From DASRCB01 sp035653295 (GTDB lineage: Bacteria > Acidobacteriota > Terriglobia > Bryobacterales > Bryobacteraceae), in the NCBI GenBank assembly GCA_035653295.1, contig DASRCB010000233.1, positions 10,505 through 74,504 of the forward strand: a stretch of 64,000 nucleotides of DNA. Reading direction: 5' to 3'. The first letter of the stretch is position 1. Each line of letters opens with the position of its first letter. The position numbers were made by a program, and so were the translations under genes. This document shows, piece by piece, positions 43,041-50,795 of the stretch. Below the pieces are notes generated by a model that was not told where the DNA came from, searched no databases, and worked only from the letters and a program-made list of their open reading frames with translations.

Positions 43041-43649
43041 ATGGAACCGATGTTTCTTCACGATGTCGAACACGCTGACACCCAGGGCGCCTTCGCCGAC
43101 CTCATCCGCATGGCCCGCAAGAACGGCGGCGATTACCCGCAAATCTGGCATAACTTCGCCTTCCACCCCGAGATCACGAAGCACCTCGAGCGCTTTACGC
43201 AGGGCGTCATGCGCGACCCGGCCCCGCTCACTCCCGGCCTGCGGGAGCTGATCGCGGCACACACCTCGGGCCGCAATCAATGCCCCTTTTGAGTGAAGTC
43301 CCACGCCGCGGTCGCGGCGGAGATTCTCCAGAACGAACCGCTGGTGACCGCGGTCATCACCGATCTCGAATCCTCTCCTCTGCCCGATAACGAGAAGGCG
43401 CTGCTGCGCTTCGTGGACAAAGTGAACCGGGATTCCTTCAACATCGGCCCGCCCGATATCGAGAAGCTTCATGCGGCGGGCTGGACCGACGAGGCCATCT
43501 GGTACGCCATCACCGTCTGTGCGCTCTTCAACTTCTACAACCGCTGGATCGACGCCACCGGCGTCCACGCCATGAGCGAGGAAGCGCACCGCGCGGGAGG
43601 CAAACGGTCCGCAGGCGCCGGTTACATCAGAACCCCGCGCGACGAATGA
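43041..43649 (+). CDS. AhpD-like (carboxymuconolactone-decarboxylase family) selenoprotein with in-frame TGA
   Basis: The gene reads through an in-frame TGA at 43290-43292. Upstream codons give FADLIRMARKNG, YPQIWHNFAFHPEITKHLER and LRELIAAHTSGRNQCPF; downstream codons continue as VKSHAAVAAEILQNEPLV and IWYAITVCALFNFYNRWID. AhpD-family proteins have CxxCxxxH here, so the sequence CPF-TGA-VKSH means selenocysteine replaces the second (resolving or peroxidatic) cysteine, with the histidine at the right distance. The product would be 202 residues with Sec84, a normal length. A SECIS-like hairpin follows (43304-43319). The ATG at 43041 has GAGGA 8 nt upstream; one at 43026 is alternative. selA/B/C are not in the window. 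Confidence 0.88.
43304..43319 (+). promoter_or_regulatory. Candidate bacterial SECIS element
   Basis: CGCCGC and GCGGCG form a 6-bp GC stem with a GGTC apical loop. Seventeen nucleotides separate the TGA from the loop, within the 16-37 nt rule for bacterial SECIS elements, and the loop begins with G as required. The hairpin lies inside the coding sequence directly after the codon it would serve. Confidence 0.7.
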
Positions 43650-43707
43650 TTTCGCGGCCTGAACGCCCGGCCCCAAACATTGATATTCTCGCTGCTTACG
43701 AGCCGCG

Positions 43708-46700
43708 ATGCGATCGACAATCTTGTTTGCGTGCGCGATGGTCCTGGCCGCCGATGCTCAGGTCTACACGCGTGGAGTGGGCGTTTATCCCGGCGATCCT
43801 CGTGAGGACTTCTCGCCGGCAATGCGCGTGGACGCTGCCACGTATCGCAACCTGGCGCTGCGCCGGCCGGCGTATCAGTCCAGCGCCTACGACTACAATC
43901 TGACCGCCCAGCTGGTGACCGATGGTATCCGCGACACGCATGAGCCGCGGTGGATCGTGACCAGCACCAGCCAGAATGGCATCCTGCCGAAGCACGAGCG
44001 CGAATCCCTGCTGGACGACAACTGGGTGACCGCGGTCGATCTGCGCGGTCGCAGCGTATGGGTGCAGTTCGAGGTGAATGGCGGCGACGGGCCGGCGGAG
44101 ATCGACCGCCTGGATGTTGAGGGCTCCGTGCGCGGCATGGAGCCGGACAACGAAGAATGGACCTGCATCCTTTCTTCCTCCGGCGACGGACAGGCGTGGA
44201 CCGAGCTGGGGCGCTCCTCGGGCATGGCGCATCCCACCGGTGAGATTCGGGCGTCGATCGCGCTCGGCGCACCGGCGCGGAGCCGCTTCTACCGCGTCAC
44301 CTTTGAGAGCGGGCGGCCGCTCGAATGGCATATCGGCGAGTTGCACTTTCGCGATCGCGGGCGGCGAGCCGATTTCGGAGGTCCCTACAATTTCACCAGC
44401 GCGTGGATGAGCGCGGGGACGGGCGAGGAGTGGATCTACGTGGACCTGGGCGCGGCCTGCACCTTCGATCGAGTCGCGCTCGCCTGGATTCGCAGGCCCG
44501 CTGAAGGGGAGATGCAGGTTTCCGATGACGCGCGGGCCTGGCGCACGCTCCAGCCCCTCGGCCCGGGCGATGACATTCAGCTGCCGGCGCCGGCCCGCGG
44601 CCGGTACGTGCGCGTGTTCATGACCAGGCCGGAGTCGGGCGATCGTTACGTCCTCAGTGAGCTGGAGGTCTACGGGCGCGGCGGACCGGTTCCGGTACCG
44701 AAGGCGGCGCCACAGCCCGGTGCAGACGGGCGCGTCCAACTCTCAGGTGGAAGCTGGCGCGTCCAGCGGGATGCGCTGGTCAACGCCGACGGAGCAACGC
44801 TTTCCCAGCCGGCCTTCGACGACTCGTCGTGGCTGCCGGCCACTGTGCCGGCCACCGTGCTCTCGAGTTACTGGAACGCGGGCGCCTTGCCGGATCCGAA
44901 CTACGGCGATAACCAGCTGGCCATCTCCGATTCGTTCTTCTATGCGGATTTCTGGTATCGCGACGTGTTCGTGCCCGGACCCGTCCTACCGGGCCGCCAC
45001 GTCTGGCTGAACTTCGATGGCGTGAACTGGAAGGCCGATGTTTTCCTCAATGGCGAGATGGTCGGCCGTGTCGAAGGCGGCTTTCTGCGCGGCCGCTTCG
45101 ATGTAATGAAGCTGCTCCGGCCCGGTGAGAAGAACGTCCTGGCGGTGCGCATTGAAAAGAACGCGACTCCCGGCAGCGTCAAGCAGAAGACGTACCAGAG
45201 TTCGGGGACCAATGGCGGCGCGCTCGGCGCGGATAATCCGACGTACCATGCCGCAATCGGTTGGGACTGGATCCCCACCATTCGCGGGCGCGACACAGGG
45301 ATCTGGAGCGATGTCTATCTGACCACCACCGGCTCGGTCAGCATTGAGAGTCCGTGGGTTGACACCATGCTGCCGCTGCCCGATACGAGCGCCGCGGACG
45401 TGACCATTCAGGCGACGCTCAACAATTCCGACAGCTCGCCGGTGAATGGCACATTGAACGGGCGTTTCGGCGACACAGCCTTCGCTCTGCCGGTGAGCAT
45501 TGATGGTTCTTCACGGAAGACGGTCGAGACGAAGCTGCACCTGAGCAATCCGAAGTTGTGGTGGCCGAACGGCTATGGCGCCGCGAACCTCTACGACGTG
45601 CAGCTTCGGTTCGAGACCGGCGGCGCCGTGAGCGATACGAAAGAATTTCGCGCCGGGGTCCGGCAGTTCACTTACAGCGAGGACGGCGGCGCCCTGCGGA
45701 TCTGGATTAACGGCCGGCGCTTCGTCGCGCGCGGCGGCAACTGGGGATTCGGCGAGTCGATGCTGCGCTACCGCGCCCGCGAGTACGACGCCGCAGTCCG
45801 CTATCACCGCGACATGAACTTCACCATGATCCGGAACTGGGTCGGCCAGATCGGGGACGACGCGTTCTACGACGCCTGCGACCGCTGGGGCATTGTTGTG
45901 TGGCAGGATTTCTGGCTGGCCAATCCCTGGGACGGACCCGATCCCGACAACCCCGACATGTTCCTGCGCAACGCGGAGGATTTCGTCCGGCTCATCCGCA
46001 GCCATCCCTCAGTGGGCCTCTATGTCGGCCGCAACGAGGGCTATCCTCCCGATCCGCTGGAGCGCGGCATTCGACGCCTGCTGGCGGACCTGCACCCAGG
46101 CATTCACTACATTCCGAGCTCTGCCGATGACGTGGTCAGCGGCCATGGACCGTATCAGGCAATGCCGCCGCAGTTTTACTTCGCCCAGCGCGCCACCACG
46201 AAGCTGCACAGTGAACTCGGCATGCCGAATATCGTCACCATGGACAGCCTGCGGCAGATGATGCCCGAATCCGCGATGTGGCCGCAGGGCGAAGTCTGGG
46301 GCCTGCACGATTTCACGCTGCACGGGGCGCAGGGCGGCGAGTCGTTCAATAAGCGGATCGAGAAAAGCTACGGTGGCGCGAAGAACGCAGCGGAGTGGAT
46401 CGAACTGGCGCAGTTCGTCAACTACGAGGGCTATCGCGCCATGTTCGAGGCCCAGAGCAAAAACCGAATGGGGCTTCTCATCTGGATGAGCCATCCGTGC
46501 TGGCCCTCGTTCGTGTGGCAAACCTACGATTACTATTTCGATCCGACCGCCGGTTATTTCGGGGCGAAGAAGGGGTCGGAGCCGCTGCACATCCAGTGGA
46601 ATCCGCTGACCAACGACGTGGAGGTAGTGAACTACAGCGCGGGTAACGTGCCTGGCTTGATGGCCTCCGCGGAGGTGCGCAACATGGATGGCGGCATCGC

Positions 46701-47172
46701 GTGGACAAAGAGCGTCAGGATCGACAGCGCCGACGACAGCGTTCAATCACCGATACGGCTGGAATTCGCGCCGGGGCTGACCCCCGTGCATTTCATCCGC
46801 CTGCGCCTGACACGCGGGGCTGACGTACTCTCGGACAATTTCTACTGGCGCGGCGCGGAGGAGGGCAGCTTCACAGCGTTGCGCAATCTGCCACCGGTCG
46901 CGCTCCAGGCCGCAACCCGGGCGGAACGAGTCGGCGATCGCTGGCGCCTGACTACCACGCTGCGCAACCCGCCGGCGAACGCACCCGCGCTGATGGTGCG
47001 GGTGAAGGCGGTGCGCGAGAAAACGGGCGATCGCATTCTGCCGGCGCTTTACAGCGATAACTACGTGGCCGTGATGCCCGGCGAAGAGCGCGTAGTGGTG
47101 ACCGATCTTGCGGATGCGGACACCCGCGGAGAACGCCCACGGATTGTGATCGAAGGCTTCAATCTGCGGTGA
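43708..47172 (+). CDS. Large secreted family-2 glycoside hydrolase with discoidin-like N-terminal domains
   Basis: An 1154-residue exported protein (signal MRSTILFACAMVLAADAQ). Residues about 48-210 and 215-335 look like two F5/8-type C (discoidin) carbohydrate-binding domains (NLALRRPAYQSSAYDYN, EEWIYVDLGAACTFDRVALA). A GH2 unit follows: jelly-roll (WLPATVPATVLSSYW), Ig-like (LWWPNGYGAANLYDVQLRF) and TIM barrel with acid/base Glu777 (YVGRNEGYPP) and nucleophile Glu836 (LHSELGMPNIV). The spacing and NE motif fit beta-mannosidase or exo-beta-glucosaminidase. Nearness of nagA favours an amino-sugar substrate, but this is only contextual. Its stop is abutted by the inserted module. Confidence 0.88.
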   Translation: MRSTILFACAMVLAADAQVYTRGVGVYPGDPREDFSPAMRVDAATYRNLALRRPAYQSSAYDYNLTAQLVTDGIRDTHEPRWIVTSTSQNGILPKHERESLLDDNWVTAVDLRGRSVWVQFEVNGGDGPAEIDRLDVEGSVRGMEPDNEEWTCILSSSGDGQAWTELGRSSGMAHPTGEIRASIALGAPARSRFYRVTFESGRPLEWHIGELHFRDRGRRADFGGPYNFTSAWMSAGTGEEWIYVDLGAACTFDRVALAWIRRPAEGEMQVSDDARAWRTLQPLGPGDDIQLPAPARGRYVRVFMTRPESGDRYVLSELEVYGRGGPVPVPKAAPQPGADGRVQLSGGSWRVQRDALVNADGATLSQPAFDDSSWLPATVPATVLSSYWNAGALPDPNYGDNQLAISDSFFYADFWYRDVFVPGPVLPGRHVWLNFDGVNWKADVFLNGEMVGRVEGGFLRGRFDVMKLLRPGEKNVLAVRIEKNATPGSVKQKTYQSSGTNGGALGADNPTYHAAIGWDWIPTIRGRDTGIWSDVYLTTTGSVSIESPWVDTMLPLPDTSAADVTIQATLNNSDSSPVNGTLNGRFGDTAFALPVSIDGSSRKTVETKLHLSNPKLWWPNGYGAANLYDVQLRFETGGAVSDTKEFRAGVRQFTYSEDGGALRIWINGRRFVARGGNWGFGESMLRYRAREYDAAVRYHRDMNFTMIRNWVGQIGDDAFYDACDRWGIVVWQDFWLANPWDGPDPDNPDMFLRNAEDFVRLIRSHPSVGLYVGRNEGYPPDPLERGIRRLLADLHPGIHYIPSSADDVVSGHGPYQAMPPQFYFAQRATTKLHSELGMPNIVTMDSLRQMMPESAMWPQGEVWGLHDFTLHGAQGGESFNKRIEKSYGGAKNAAEWIELAQFVNYEGYRAMFEAQSKNRMGLLIWMSHPCWPSFVWQTYDYYFDPTAGYFGAKKGSEPLHIQWNPLTNDVEVVNYSAGNVPGLMASAEVRNMDGGIAWTKSVRIDSADDSVQSPIRLEFAPGLTPVHFIRLRLTRGADVLSDNFYWRGAEEGSFTALRNLPPVALQAATRAERVGDRWRLTTTLRNPPANAPALMVRVKAVREKTGDRILPALYSDNYVAVMPGEERVVVTDLADADTRGERPRIVIEGFNLR

Positions 47173-47181
47173 TCAGAGCTG
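47163..47181 (+). repeat. Left copy of a 19-bp direct repeat flanking an inserted module
   Basis: TCTGCGGTGATCAGAGCTG spans the stop codon of the glycosidase gene and recurs exactly at 49584-49602, where it holds the end of the cheB gene. The two copies bracket 2.4 kb of decayed sequence. Confidence 0.9.
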
Positions 47182-47189
47182 GCCGCGGT

Positions 47190-48037
47190 TCTCATCTCCG
47201 AGACCGGCGCGCTGGCTTTTCAGACCGACGTGCCGGTCGTACTGTTACCGGGATCAAAAACTTCCCATCGATAACGATGTTCGTCACGCCGACGCGCACG
47301 GCATCGACAAAACCATCGAAACTCACTCGCGCGATTTCCGGAGATTGGGACACGAAGTTCGTGTGTCTCGATCTGGTGAGGTCAACCTCGGAACCATCCG
47401 CATACGTGCCGAGCACCCTCAGGGAACTTCCGTCGCCGACTTCGACGTCCAGAAACGGAGGATCCACCTGAATTGATAACGGCTGCCCGGGTCTCTCGAC
47501 CCATATCGTCAATGACTCGGACTTTAGATTTGTACCGTTTAGGTACTGGCCAAAGGCCGTCAGCGCGCACTTTCCAGGCGTGATGTGCGGTGGAATTCTG
47601 ACAGAGAACCGATACGGGTCAATCGGATTCGTAGAAAAAGAAAAGCCCAGGGATCTTCTCCGATGATTGCGATATGCCACACATTCCATCCCGCCGCTAC
47701 GGTCACGCGAGCTTCTGCCCCGGGTGGACTTCAGTTGAATCGGCCGGAGAAACAATTCTGATCGGCTCATTTGCACGGGCGCGCGTTCCCGAACACGCGC
47801 TGCACAAAACTAACCCGAGTATCCCCCCAGGGATGGTCAAGGCTGCTCTGCAGGTTCGCTGAATCCTCATACTCTCGCTACGTTAGTACGTTGAACGCGG
47901 TCGAGCCCACTGGAGCGTCAGGAGTTGCACGATGGCGGCCGATATGCTTCCTGGATCCCGTTCTGCAGGGCCATTAAAGCCTAAGCTTTCCGTTCCTGGC
48001 AAGTGAACAATGCCCGAGAATGTGGAGCCGGTCAGGC
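47190..48037. repeat. First copy of a duplicated module (hydrolase 3' end + Ig-like gene)
   Basis: This stretch matches 48630-49328 in the same orientation at roughly 85-90 per cent over most of its length. The unit contains, on the minus strand, the 3' end of an alpha/beta-hydrolase gene followed by an Ig-like secreted-protein gene. The copies differ in the middle, where the second has lost the Ig core and gained an inverted 42-bp piece. Confidence 0.85.
47192..47870 (-). pseudogene. Ig-like secreted protein, frameshifted copy
   Basis: This is the fuller paralogue of the gene at 48597-49169. The start region (from the ATG equivalent at 47870) carries two 1-bp deletions relative to the second copy, so the signal peptide and first domain are out of frame with the rest. 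The remaining frame gives FSFSTNPIDPYRFSVRIPPH, ALTAFGQYLNGTNLKSESLT, then a bacterial Ig-like group-2 domain (PLSIQVDPPFLDVEVGDGSS, LRVLGTYADGSEVDLT, NIVIDGKFLIPVTV). It is probably not expressed as a secreted protein any more. Confidence 0.75.
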
Positions 48038-48606
48038 CGGCCAACTGGCTCTTCAGCGGCACAATTGCGTCACTGTCCTGGCCGAATACGGTTGGCCATT
48101 TCGCCGACCCGAGGCTCTGCGCCAGAGGATCGCTGGGGCGCCAGATGATAATGATTACGGGAACACTAATCAATGTAGGGAAGCCGACCAAAGCATCCAG
48201 GCCGGCGTTCCGCGCGTCCACGTCGATCATCTGCAGCGTCCACTCCTCGATCTTCGCCAGCAGCCTGGTCTGCGTCTCTCGCAGGTTCAGCCCGTTCTTC
48301 TGCACATCCGCCCCGGACGGGATGTCCGGCAAATCCCTGTGCTGCCTGATGTACTCGCCGGTTACCGGCAGCGGCGTCATCCTGTAACCCGCGACCAATC
48401 GATCGGGCGTATCAATATCGCACCGCAATCGCCTGGAAGCTTCCGCCGGCTGCAACCGTGACTGTAAGCTTCTGCCCGGGGATGACCGTGGCGCCTCCAG
48501 CAGGCGACGTTATCTGAAGCGGACCCTGAGCTTCGAAAGATACAAAGAGCACCAGCGCGAGGAACGCGCACCGAGAAACGAGCCCACCGTCGCGATTTAT
48601 CCGCAT
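47883..48606 (-). pseudogene. Chimeric remnant: Ig-like N-terminus, S74-chaperone-like segment and hydrolase C-terminus
   Basis: Two frames meet here. 48412-48606 begins MRINRDGGLVSRCAFLAL (signal) and continues ITSPAGGATVIPGQKLTVTV, a relative of the Ig-like genes on both sides, then stops. The other frame (47883-48455) reads GEYIRQHRDLPDIPSGADV and LLAKIEEWTLQMIDVDARN, typical of the non-catalytic part of S74-type intramolecular chaperone ends, and then SVPVIIIIWRPSDPLAQSL, DSDAIVPLKSQLAGL and PGTESLGFNGPAE, the C-terminal part of an alpha/beta-hydrolase. These parts do not belong to one normal protein, so the locus is a patchwork of gene pieces. Confidence 0.65.
48153..48194 (+). repeat. 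42-bp segment whose exact reverse complement is at 48765-48806
   Basis: Read on the minus strand it encodes ALVGFPTLISVPVI in the hydrolase-like frame, so this copy is in the natural orientation. The copy at 48765-48806 is inverted and lies within the second Ig-like gene. Confidence 0.9.
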
Positions 48607-49169
48607 TTTCCATGTGATTGTTCTTTTATGCGAGACCGGCTCGCTGGCTTATCAGACCGACGTGCCGGCCGTACCGTCACCGGAATAAACTTATTCCCGT
48701 CGACAACGATATTGGTGGCGCCGACACCGACGGCAGTAACCAAACCGTCTGAACTCACTCGAACGCTTTGGTCGGCTTCCCTACATTGATTAGTGTTCCC
48801 GTAATCCAATGGTTTGGACTTCACATTTGTACCGTTTAGGTACTGGCCAAGCGCGGTCAGCGCGTACTCTCCAAGCGTAATGTCCGTTGGGATCTTGACA
48901 GAGAACCGATACGGGTCAATCGGATTCGTAGAAAAAGAAAAGCCCAGGGGATCTTCTCCGATGATTGCGATATGCCACACATTCCATCCCGCCGCTACGG
49001 TCACAGCGAGCTTCTGCCCCGGGTGGACTTCAGTTCCATCGGCCGGAGAAACAATTCTGATGGGCTCATTTGCACGGGCGCGCGTTCCCGGACACGCGCT
49101 GCACAAAACTAACCCGAGTATCCCCCCAGGGATGGTCAAGGCTGCTCTGCAGGTTCGCTGAATCCTCAT
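48597..49169 (-). CDS. Ig-like secreted protein, second copy with internal replacement
   Basis: A 190-residue open frame with a lipoprotein-like signal (MRIQRTCRAALTIPGGILG, then LVLCSAC). IRIVSPADGTEVHPGQKLAV and AGWNVWHIAIIGEDP form a first beta domain, followed by FSFSTNPIDPYRFSVKIP and ALTALGQYLNGTNVKS. The Ig-like core of the first copy (about 60 residues) is replaced by the foreign-looking DYGNTNQCREADQS, which is the antisense translation of the 42-bp inverted repeat. The tail (ATNIVVDGNKFIPVTVRPA) is shared again. The product may be exported but is unlikely to fold like its relatives. It overlaps the next remnant by 10 bp. Confidence 0.6.
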   Translation of the reverse strand: MRIQRTCRAALTIPGGILGLVLCSACPGTRARANEPIRIVSPADGTEVHPGQKLAVTVAAGWNVWHIAIIGEDPLGFSFSTNPIDPYRFSVKIPTDITLGEYALTALGQYLNGTNVKSKPLDYGNTNQCREADQSVRVSSDGLVTAVGVGATNIVVDGNKFIPVTVRPARRSDKPASRSRIKEQSHGKCG

Positions 49170-49328
49170 ATGTCGCTACGGTACGACCTTGAACGCGGTC
49201 GAGCCTATTCAGGAGTTGCGCCACCTTGGCCGGTACGCTTCCTGGATCCAGTTCTGCACAGCCATTAAAGCCTAAGCTTTCCGTTCCTGGCGAGTGAACA
49301 ATGCCGGAGAATGTGGAGCCGGTCAGGC
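48630..49328. repeat. Second copy of the duplicated module
   Basis: This is the direct-repeat partner of 47190-48037. Homology ends at CCGGTCAGGC (49319-49328), which corresponds to 48028-48037. The segment 49170-49328 contains only the last 50-odd codons of the hydrolase-like gene (TFSGIVHSPGTESLGFNG, ELDPGSVPAKVAQLLNR), so the upstream part of that gene is missing here. Confidence 0.85.
48765..48806 (+). repeat. Inverted 42-bp copy inside the second Ig-like gene
   Basis: This is the exact reverse complement of 48153-48194. It replaces about 180 bp of Ig-domain sequence present in the first module copy, between conserved flanks (GAACTCACTCG and ATTTGTACCGTTTAGG). Confidence 0.9.
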
Positions 49329-49583
49329 ATGGCGGAGGCTCAAATCGAGTCTATCATTTAACGCTGCCTAAACAATCCATTAAATGCTTTATTAAGACCG
49401 CGTAGTAGTAATATGCTGACAGGACTAAGGATTAGGGGACCTTTTCGGTCCTGATAAATCCTCCGGCGCTCGCGGCACATTCCCTCGGATATCCTCAGCA
49501 CTCCAGACCCGGTTTCGAACAGAGCACCCTGAGCAACGAATCGAATTCGTGAAAACGCTCGCGGACACTGATCGAAGCCTCCG
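49329..49583. other. AT-richer tail of the inserted module, with nested hairpin
   Basis: No gene is seen in this 255-bp stretch between the end of module homology and the right 19-bp repeat. It is visibly richer in A/T than its surroundings around 49360-49430. The only structure is the nested hairpin at 49429-49461. With 49170-49328 it makes up the gene-free gap between the Ig-like gene and cheB. Confidence 0.6.
49429..49461. terminator. Nested hairpin, possible terminator
   Basis: GGACC-TTTTC-GGTCC is a perfect inner stem and GGATT/AATCC a perfect outer stem. It has no T-run. It could be a terminator for either neighbour or an end structure of the inserted module. Confidence 0.4.
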
Positions 49584-49602
49584 TCTGCGGTGATCAGAGC
49601 TG
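49584..49602 (+). repeat. Right copy of the 19-bp direct repeat
   Basis: TCTGCGGTGATCAGAGCTG again, including the cheB stop codon (TCA in plus-strand reading). Joining the left and right flanks at this repeat gives two convergent genes with their stop codons one or two bases apart. Confidence 0.9.
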
Positions 49603-50688
49603 TTTCAGGATCTCCGGGACCACCGACTTGATGTCGAGCACCGCGTCGGCGATGCCGGCCCGCGCGACGGCGCCAGGCATGCCCCAGACCACGCTCGAGC
49701 GCTCGTCCTGGGCGATGATGCAGGCCCCCGTTTTCTTGAGCAGCTGGCAGCCGAGCAGCCCGTCCTGGCCCATGCCGGTGAGGATGACTCCGATCGCACT
49801 CTTTCCGTAAACCGCGTTCACGGAGCGCAGCATTGGGTCGACCGCAGGACGGCAGGAGTGTTCCGGCGCCGATTCGTCCAGCGCTATGCACTCGCGTCCC
49901 CCGCGGCTGCGTACGGTCATATGAAACCCGCCGGGCGCGATGTAAACATGCCCGGCTTCGACGGGCATACCGTCGGCGCCCTCGCACACGGACAGGCGCG
50001 AGGCGGAGTCCAGGCGCTCGGCAAGGATGCGTGTGAACATCGCCGGCATATGCTGGACCACCAGGACAGGAAGCGTTAGATTCGCCGGCAGAACCGGGAT
50101 CACGTCATTGAGCGCAGTCGGGCCGCCGGTGGACACGCCGATTGCGACGACACGCCGCTTCCCCTTGGAGCGAGGAGCGGCAGAAATCACCGCTGGAGGA
50201 AGAGGTGAAACAGCGACGCGTACAGGTTCCGGCGCCGAAAAAAACTGACGGATTCGGGTAACCAGCTCTCGTCTGAGCCGCGCCTGGGGTGCGTCCGTGC
50301 ACCCCGGCGGCGGCGTTTTCGATACGTAATCGTTCGCGCCGTTCATCAGCGCGTCAATGGTTGCGGCGGCCCCCGTTTCGGTCAGGGAGCTGAGCATGAT
50401 GACAACGATCGACGGCCACGATTTGCGGATTCGGCGAAGGGCCTCGAGTCCGTTCAGATGGGGCATCTCGACATCCAGAGTGATCACGTCCGGGCGCAGT
50501 TCGGCGACGCGCCGCAGGGCATCCTCACCATCGGAGGCGGTGCCCACGACCTCGATCCATGATTCCTCGTGGAGGACGCGCGTGAGCAGGTTGCGCATGG
50601 AGCTGGAATCATCTACGATCAGCAGCCTGACGCGCCTGCCCGCCCCGAGGGCGGCCCGGCGATGCTCTCCTAATCCCAGCGAGATCAT
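49594..50688 (-). CDS. cheB: Chemotaxis-type response regulator methylesterase
   Basis: A 364-residue two-domain protein. The receiver domain (about 20-140) has LLIVDDSSSMRNLL, the phosphorylated Asp in DVITLDVEMPHLNGLEALR and the conserved Ser/Lys positions (MLSSLTE, YVSKTPP). The methylesterase domain (about 180-364) has the catalytic Ser in AIGVSTGGPTAL, His in VVQHMPAMFTRILAERL and Asp in TGMGQDGLLG. It removes methyl groups from chemoreceptor glutamates. No cheA, cheR, cheW or receptor gene lies nearby, so it is an orphan or has been separated from its cluster. The last codons lie in the 19-bp repeat. Confidence 0.92.
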   Translation of the reverse strand: MISLGLGEHRRAALGAGRRVRLLIVDDSSSMRNLLTRVLHEESWIEVVGTASDGEDALRRVAELRPDVITLDVEMPHLNGLEALRRIRKSWPSIVVIMLSSLTETGAAATIDALMNGANDYVSKTPPPGCTDAPQARLRRELVTRIRQFFSAPEPVRVAVSPLPPAVISAAPRSKGKRRVVAIGVSTGGPTALNDVIPVLPANLTLPVLVVQHMPAMFTRILAERLDSASRLSVCEGADGMPVEAGHVYIAPGGFHMTVRSRGGRECIALDESAPEHSCRPAVDPMLRSVNAVYGKSAIGVILTGMGQDGLLGCQLLKKTGACIIAQDERSSVVWGMPGAVARAGIADAVLDIKSVVPEILKQL

Positions 50689-50795
50689 GCGCCGGCCGTC
50701 CTGGAGCGGCCCTCTGTGATGCCCACCACAGTCATCAACAATCTCATCGGTGAGATCGTATGTTCCTATAGCTCGTTCGCGGCGTCATACGGGGG

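Noticed and set aside
43026..43292. Two separate genes or a simple pseudogene at the AhpD locus
   Set aside because: The break is a single TGA exactly at the catalytic cysteine position, followed by a SECIS-like hairpin; selenocysteine explains it better.
47182..49583. Transposon with its own transposase
   Set aside because: Direct repeats flank the module, but no transposase-like frame or terminal inverted repeat was found.
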